Assembly: GCF_004797125.1 (NCBI RefSeq)
Contig: NZ_CP038810.1
Coordinates: 2,294,001-2,358,000 of the forward strand
Source of the DNA: Flavobacterium sangjuense
GTDB taxonomy: Bacteria > Bacteroidota > Bacteroidia > Flavobacteriales > Flavobacteriaceae
Length of the DNA: 64,000 nucleotides
Direction: 5' to 3'
Under the pieces are notes generated by a model. It had not been told where the DNA came from. It did not search any database and was given only the letters and a program-made list of their open reading frames with translations. Every line of letters begins with the position of its first letter. The stretch's first letter is position 1. Shown piece by piece: positions 58,978-64,000 of the stretch. The position numbers and the translations under genes were made by a program.

Positions 58978-61020
58978 ATGTCAGTCGTTAAAGTATCATC
59001 TCAGTTCAAAGCCCAAGCTTATAAAGCCGTATTCTCAATCATTCTTTTTACCATCGTTTACTTTCTTTTTTTTCTTCTATCCGTCGGAATATTTGTTGGA
59101 TGTTGCTATGCTGCTGCAATGATTGTTGCAGCCAGCCCTGCCTTTATTACAATAATGCTGGGAATAGGATTACTGGGAGTAGGCTTTTTTGTGATGTATT
59201 TCATGATTAAATTCTTATTTACCAAAAATAAGAGTGACTATTCTCATCTCACAGAAATAAATATAAAAAATGAACCCAAATTATATCAGATGATTCAGGA
59301 TTTAGTCAACGAAGTTGAAACAGATTTTCCAAAAAAAGTATATCTATCTTCTGATGTTAATGCTTCTGTATTTTATGATTCAAGTTTTTGGAGTATGTTT
59401 TTCCCTGTGAAGAAAAATCTTAATATCGGAATGGGATTGGTAAATACTTCAACTGTTGTTGAACTCAGGGGAATTTTAGCTCATGAATTTGGACATTTCT
59501 CGCAAAAATCAATGAGAGTTGGAAGTTATGTATATAATGTCAACCGTGTAATTTATAATTTGTTGTATGACAATGATGAATATAGCGAAGCCATGACTAC
59601 CTGGGCAAGCAGGAGCGGTTATTTTGCATTACTCATTGGCATAGCCATTGCCTTTAACAAAGCAATACAGTATGTTTTACAGTTCATGTATAAAATTGTA
59701 AATGTAAGCTATATGGGATTATCGAGAGAAATGGAGTTCCATGCAGATGAAATTGCGGCTAATGTGGTTGGCTCTGAACCAATGATACATTCAATGATGA
59801 GAATGAATTTAACTTCAGATTCATTTGACAGAGTTCTTAATTATTATGAATCCAAAATAAATGATTCCATAACTACTTTTAATGTTTATCCACAGCATCT
59901 TTTGGCTACAAACTTAGTGGCAACTCAGAATAAGATTGAAATAATTAATAACTTACCACTGGTTAAGGAAGATTATTTTGAGAAATTCAATAAGACTAAA
60001 CTAATTATAAAAAATCAATGGGCTTCCCATCCATCTACAGAAGAAAGAATTCTGGCCTTTAAAAAACTAAATATTGTTTTAAAAACAATTGATAACAGGC
60101 CTGCAAATGTTTTATTTAAAGACATAATAAAAACCCAGAAGCTACTAACAAAAAAAATGTTTCAAAATGTTGAATATCCTGATTCTCCAATTGAAGAAGA
60201 TGTTAGTTCTTTCTTAAATACTCTGGAAAAAGAATATGTTGAAAACAAATTTCCTGATGCTTTTAATGGCTATTATGACAACTATTCAATGGATGCCATG
60301 GATTTGGAAAAATTAACTGAAGAAACCAGTATTTCAGCTTTTGAAGAGCTTTTCAGTAATGAAAAAATAGAATTGGTTTATGCAAACAACAGTCAGATAA
60401 ATGATTTAGAAACATTAAAACAAATTGCCAATAAAGAATTTGAATTAAAGTCTTTTGATTATGACGGAAACAAATACAAAGCATCCGAAGCTCAAATTCT
60501 TGTAGATAATTTGAATAGTACTATTGAAAATAACAAAAAGCTTTTACGCCAAAATGATAATGAGATTTTCAAATATTTTTATCAAAAAGCAAAACAAAAG
60601 ACTGGAGAATCGAAACTTGTAAAACTTTACAAGGATTTCATTTTAATGGATAACCAGTATAAATTAAAAATACAACTATATATTGATATGATTAATAATT
60701 TTTCTTTTGCTTACCAGCAAAATCAGCCAGATGTAATAAATCGTAACATGAAAAATTTTTATGGTTTAGAGGAAAAATTTAAAACTGAATTAAAATCTAT
60801 TTTGAATGATGAACTTTATCAAAATGTAGTTACAAACGACCTGAGAGAAAAGTGTAATAAATACTTGGATGATCATTTAATTTATTTTGGAGGCGGGAAA
60901 TATGACGATGAAGCTATAAATTCAAAAAATGAAATCCAGAATACTTATTTATTCATTTTGCAGCAATCATATTTTCTAAAGAAAAAGGAAATTTTAGAAT
61001 TACAGGATTCTCTAAGATAA
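58978..61020 (+). CDS. M48 family membrane metallopeptidase
   Basis: A 680-residue membrane zinc peptidase. Two membrane helices lie at about 17-48 and 50-82. The zinc motif HEFGH is at 169-173 in LRGILAHEFGHFSQKSMR, and the third ligand E253 is in SREMEFHADEIAANVVG. A further helix lies near 215-235. The C-terminal ~350 residues form an uncharacterised helical domain, making it longer than HtpX. It may act in membrane-protein quality control. It is followed by a terminator shared with the convergent ABC-F gene. Confidence 0.92.
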   Translation: MSVVKVSSQFKAQAYKAVFSIILFTIVYFLFFLLSVGIFVGCCYAAAMIVAASPAFITIMLGIGLLGVGFFVMYFMIKFLFTKNKSDYSHLTEINIKNEPKLYQMIQDLVNEVETDFPKKVYLSSDVNASVFYDSSFWSMFFPVKKNLNIGMGLVNTSTVVELRGILAHEFGHFSQKSMRVGSYVYNVNRVIYNLLYDNDEYSEAMTTWASRSGYFALLIGIAIAFNKAIQYVLQFMYKIVNVSYMGLSREMEFHADEIAANVVGSEPMIHSMMRMNLTSDSFDRVLNYYESKINDSITTFNVYPQHLLATNLVATQNKIEIINNLPLVKEDYFEKFNKTKLIIKNQWASHPSTEERILAFKKLNIVLKTIDNRPANVLFKDIIKTQKLLTKKMFQNVEYPDSPIEEDVSSFLNTLEKEYVENKFPDAFNGYYDNYSMDAMDLEKLTEETSISAFEELFSNEKIELVYANNSQINDLETLKQIANKEFELKSFDYDGNKYKASEAQILVDNLNSTIENNKKLLRQNDNEIFKYFYQKAKQKTGESKLVKLYKDFILMDNQYKLKIQLYIDMINNFSFAYQQNQPDVINRNMKNFYGLEEKFKTELKSILNDELYQNVVTNDLREKCNKYLDDHLIYFGGGKYDDEAINSKNEIQNTYLFILQQSYFLKKKEILELQDSLR

Positions 61021-61053
61021 AAAAAACTCCCAAGTTTTCACTTGGGAGTTTTT
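61021..61053. terminator. Bidirectional terminator
   Basis: AAAAAACTCCCAAG and CTTGGGAGTTTTT pair around TTTTCA, between the convergent M48 and ABC-F genes. Confidence 0.9.
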
Positions 61054-61056
61054 ATA

Positions 61057-62685
<1,629 letters not shown>

Positions 62686-62846
62686 TTATTAAATTTCGGT
62701 GCAAAAGTAGTTAAAATAAAGGATAAAATAATTAAAAAATTGTTGTGTAATTAATGATAAAACAGCATATTTACCCCGATTTAACTTTAACGATAGATTA
62801 ACAGTAAAATCCATTATATAGAAATATTTTTGTTTACTAGTTTCGA

Positions 62847-64000
62847 ATGATGCACTGCTTAAGAAATATAAAGGTTTTTAGTTTAGTTCTCCCGATGATT
62901 GCTCTTTTGAGTTCGTGTAAAAGCGAGTTTAAAGGTTGCGAGTATGTCGCTTATTTTGGTGGAGAAGTAGTAAATCCGAATAATCCTTATGTGCTTTTCT
63001 GCAAAGATAATGAAGTCATTGACACCTTAAAACTTGACGAAAACAATCGCTTTTTTACGCAATTCGACTCGCTTGCTCCCGGACTTTATTCTTTTAAACA
63101 CGAGCCTGAATATCAATATGTTTATTTTGATAAGAATGACAGCATTATGGTTCGTGTGAATTCAAAAGAATTTGATGAATCAATTGCTTTTTGTGGCCGT
63201 GGCGATCAGAAAAACAATTTCCTTATGGAAATGTATTTGAAAAATGAAAAGGACAAATACAAAATGTTTGAGTATTTCGATGACAATTTTGAAGACTTTT
63301 CTAAAGAAATAGATGCAACTTATGCTAAAGCAACTTCCTTTTACAATACCCGAAAAGCAGAAATTAAATGGAGTGACGAATTTGATCTTTTTGCCAAAGC
63401 ATCTTTAGATTTTAATTATTATTCCAAAAAAGAATTATATCCTCTCATTCACAAAATCAGAACCGGAGAAGATATGATTGAAAAATTACCGGCAAATTAT
63501 TACGATTACAGAAAGACCATTGATTTCAATAATGTTGCCCTTTCAAATTACGCTCCGTATGTGATGTATTTGTCGCATATGCTGAACAATATGGGAACTA
63601 TCAATTATCACAATCATTTTAGTGAAAAGGATTTAGCCTTGAAAACCAATATCAATAAAATGACCATAGCTGATACGTTGATTAAAAATAAAATGGTAAA
63701 AAATAATATTCTCAACAATATTGCTTTTACCTATTTGCTTGAAGATCAGAACATGACCAACAACAATAAGTTTTTGGACACCTATAAAAAACTGTCTACC
63801 GACAAGAGCAAGAAGAATGAAATAACAGCCATTTGCAACGCAATCCAAATGCTTAAAGTTGGTAATTCATTACCCGAAGTTCCTCTAATTGATACAACCG
63901 GCGCTAGTGTTTCTTTAACTAGTTTGTCAAAACCAAATACAGTATTTTTCTTTTGGACAGAAAAAGCGAAGTCGCATTTTGAAGCTGTCCACATAAAAAT
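62847..64000 (+). CDS. TlpA-like (thioredoxin fold) lipoprotein, partial
   Basis: Open from an ATG at 62847 to the window end (384 residues visible). A lipoprotein signal is seen (VLPMIALLSSC). The N-terminal ~140 residues resemble the DUF4369-type domain found before TlpA-like thioredoxin domains in Bacteroidota. A helical region follows. The visible end, VGNSLPEVPLIDTTGASVSL then TVFFFWTEKAKSH, is the beginning of an AhpC/TSA-like thioredoxin fold; the usual CxxC would be at the WxxC position but reads FFWTEKAKSH here, so redox cysteines are absent. TATTTTTG at 62825-62832 is a likely -7. It is cut at the right edge. Confidence 0.85.
   Translation, partial: MMHCLRNIKVFSLVLPMIALLSSCKSEFKGCEYVAYFGGEVVNPNNPYVLFCKDNEVIDTLKLDENNRFFTQFDSLAPGLYSFKHEPEYQYVYFDKNDSIMVRVNSKEFDESIAFCGRGDQKNNFLMEMYLKNEKDKYKMFEYFDDNFEDFSKEIDATYAKATSFYNTRKAEIKWSDEFDLFAKASLDFNYYSKKELYPLIHKIRTGEDMIEKLPANYYDYRKTIDFNNVALSNYAPYVMYLSHMLNNMGTINYHNHFSEKDLALKTNINKMTIADTLIKNKMVKNNILNNIAFTYLLEDQNMTNNNKFLDTYKKLSTDKSKKNEITAICNAIQMLKVGNSLPEVPLIDTTGASVSLTSLSKPNTVFFFWTEKAKSHFEAVHIK

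Overview
The window looks like a chromosomal segment of a flavobacterium (Bacteroidota, Flavobacteriaceae, most like Flavobacterium). The signs are low G+C with A/T-rich intergenic DNA, Bacteroidota-type promoters (TTG, about 18-21 bases, then TAnnTTTG) before tRNA-Pro, the YegP-like gene and a DUF4870 gene, a type IX secretion (T9SS type B) sorting domain, BBP2 porin, GIN/DUF2807 and DUF6266 proteins, and a two-subunit methylmalonyl-CoA mutase. The assignment is inferred from protein families; no rRNA is present.

Layout. 1-3.5 kb: an RND efflux permease (cut by the window start) and its adaptor, with a TetR repressor and three copies of a 24-bp palindromic operator. 3.5-9 kb: an accessory stretch bracketed by a dispersed ~138-bp repeat, holding a DUF6266 gene, a tandem 20-bp repeat, a 22-bp perfect hairpin, a type I restriction R-subunit-like nuclease, a FRG-domain protein, a YegP-like protein, an S1/P1 nuclease and an excisionase-type HTH protein. 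9-16.2 kb: two small membrane proteins, then a MarR regulator and a fadN-fadA-fadE-like beta-oxidation operon. 16-23.9 kb: a DUF885 protein, a beta-propeller/amidohydrolase fusion, a methyltransferase and L-serine dehydratase. 23.9-29.1 kb: a potassium block with Kup, a BBP2 porin coupled to it, and a KdpE/KdpD-like two-component system whose kinase lacks the usual KdpD sensor half. 29.2-35.1 kb: a NatAB-like ABC exporter, dnaJ-grpE, a TIGR01777 epimerase and a DUF4442 protein. 35.3-40.1 kb: an envelope module (DUF4870, secreted protein, PadR, PspC, two GIN-domain proteins). 40.2-47.9 kb: trxB, tRNA-Pro with a structured tandem duplication behind it, and a tight operon udk-ftsB-like-mutA-scpA-secreted protein-hypoxanthine DNA glycosylase.

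47.9-52.4 kb is the most unusual part. A RAYT transposase sits inside a REP array, next to seven 22-bp hairpin-forming tandem repeats. Then comes a compact locus built like a controller-regulated restriction system: a short XRE protein resembling restriction-modification C proteins, overlapping a PD-(D/E)XK-helicase (DUF2075) gene, with a C-box-like operator upstream and a divergent gene of unknown function where a methyltransferase would normally be. No methyltransferase is visible, so it may be an undescribed defence system.

52.4-64 kb: a 2OG-Fe(II) oxygenase, a YXWGXW lipoprotein, a 1105-residue T9SS adhesin-like protein, LemA, a PDZ-MORN protein, an M48 peptidase, an ABC-F ATPase with one canonical and one degenerate ATP site, and the start of a TlpA-like lipoprotein cut by the window end.
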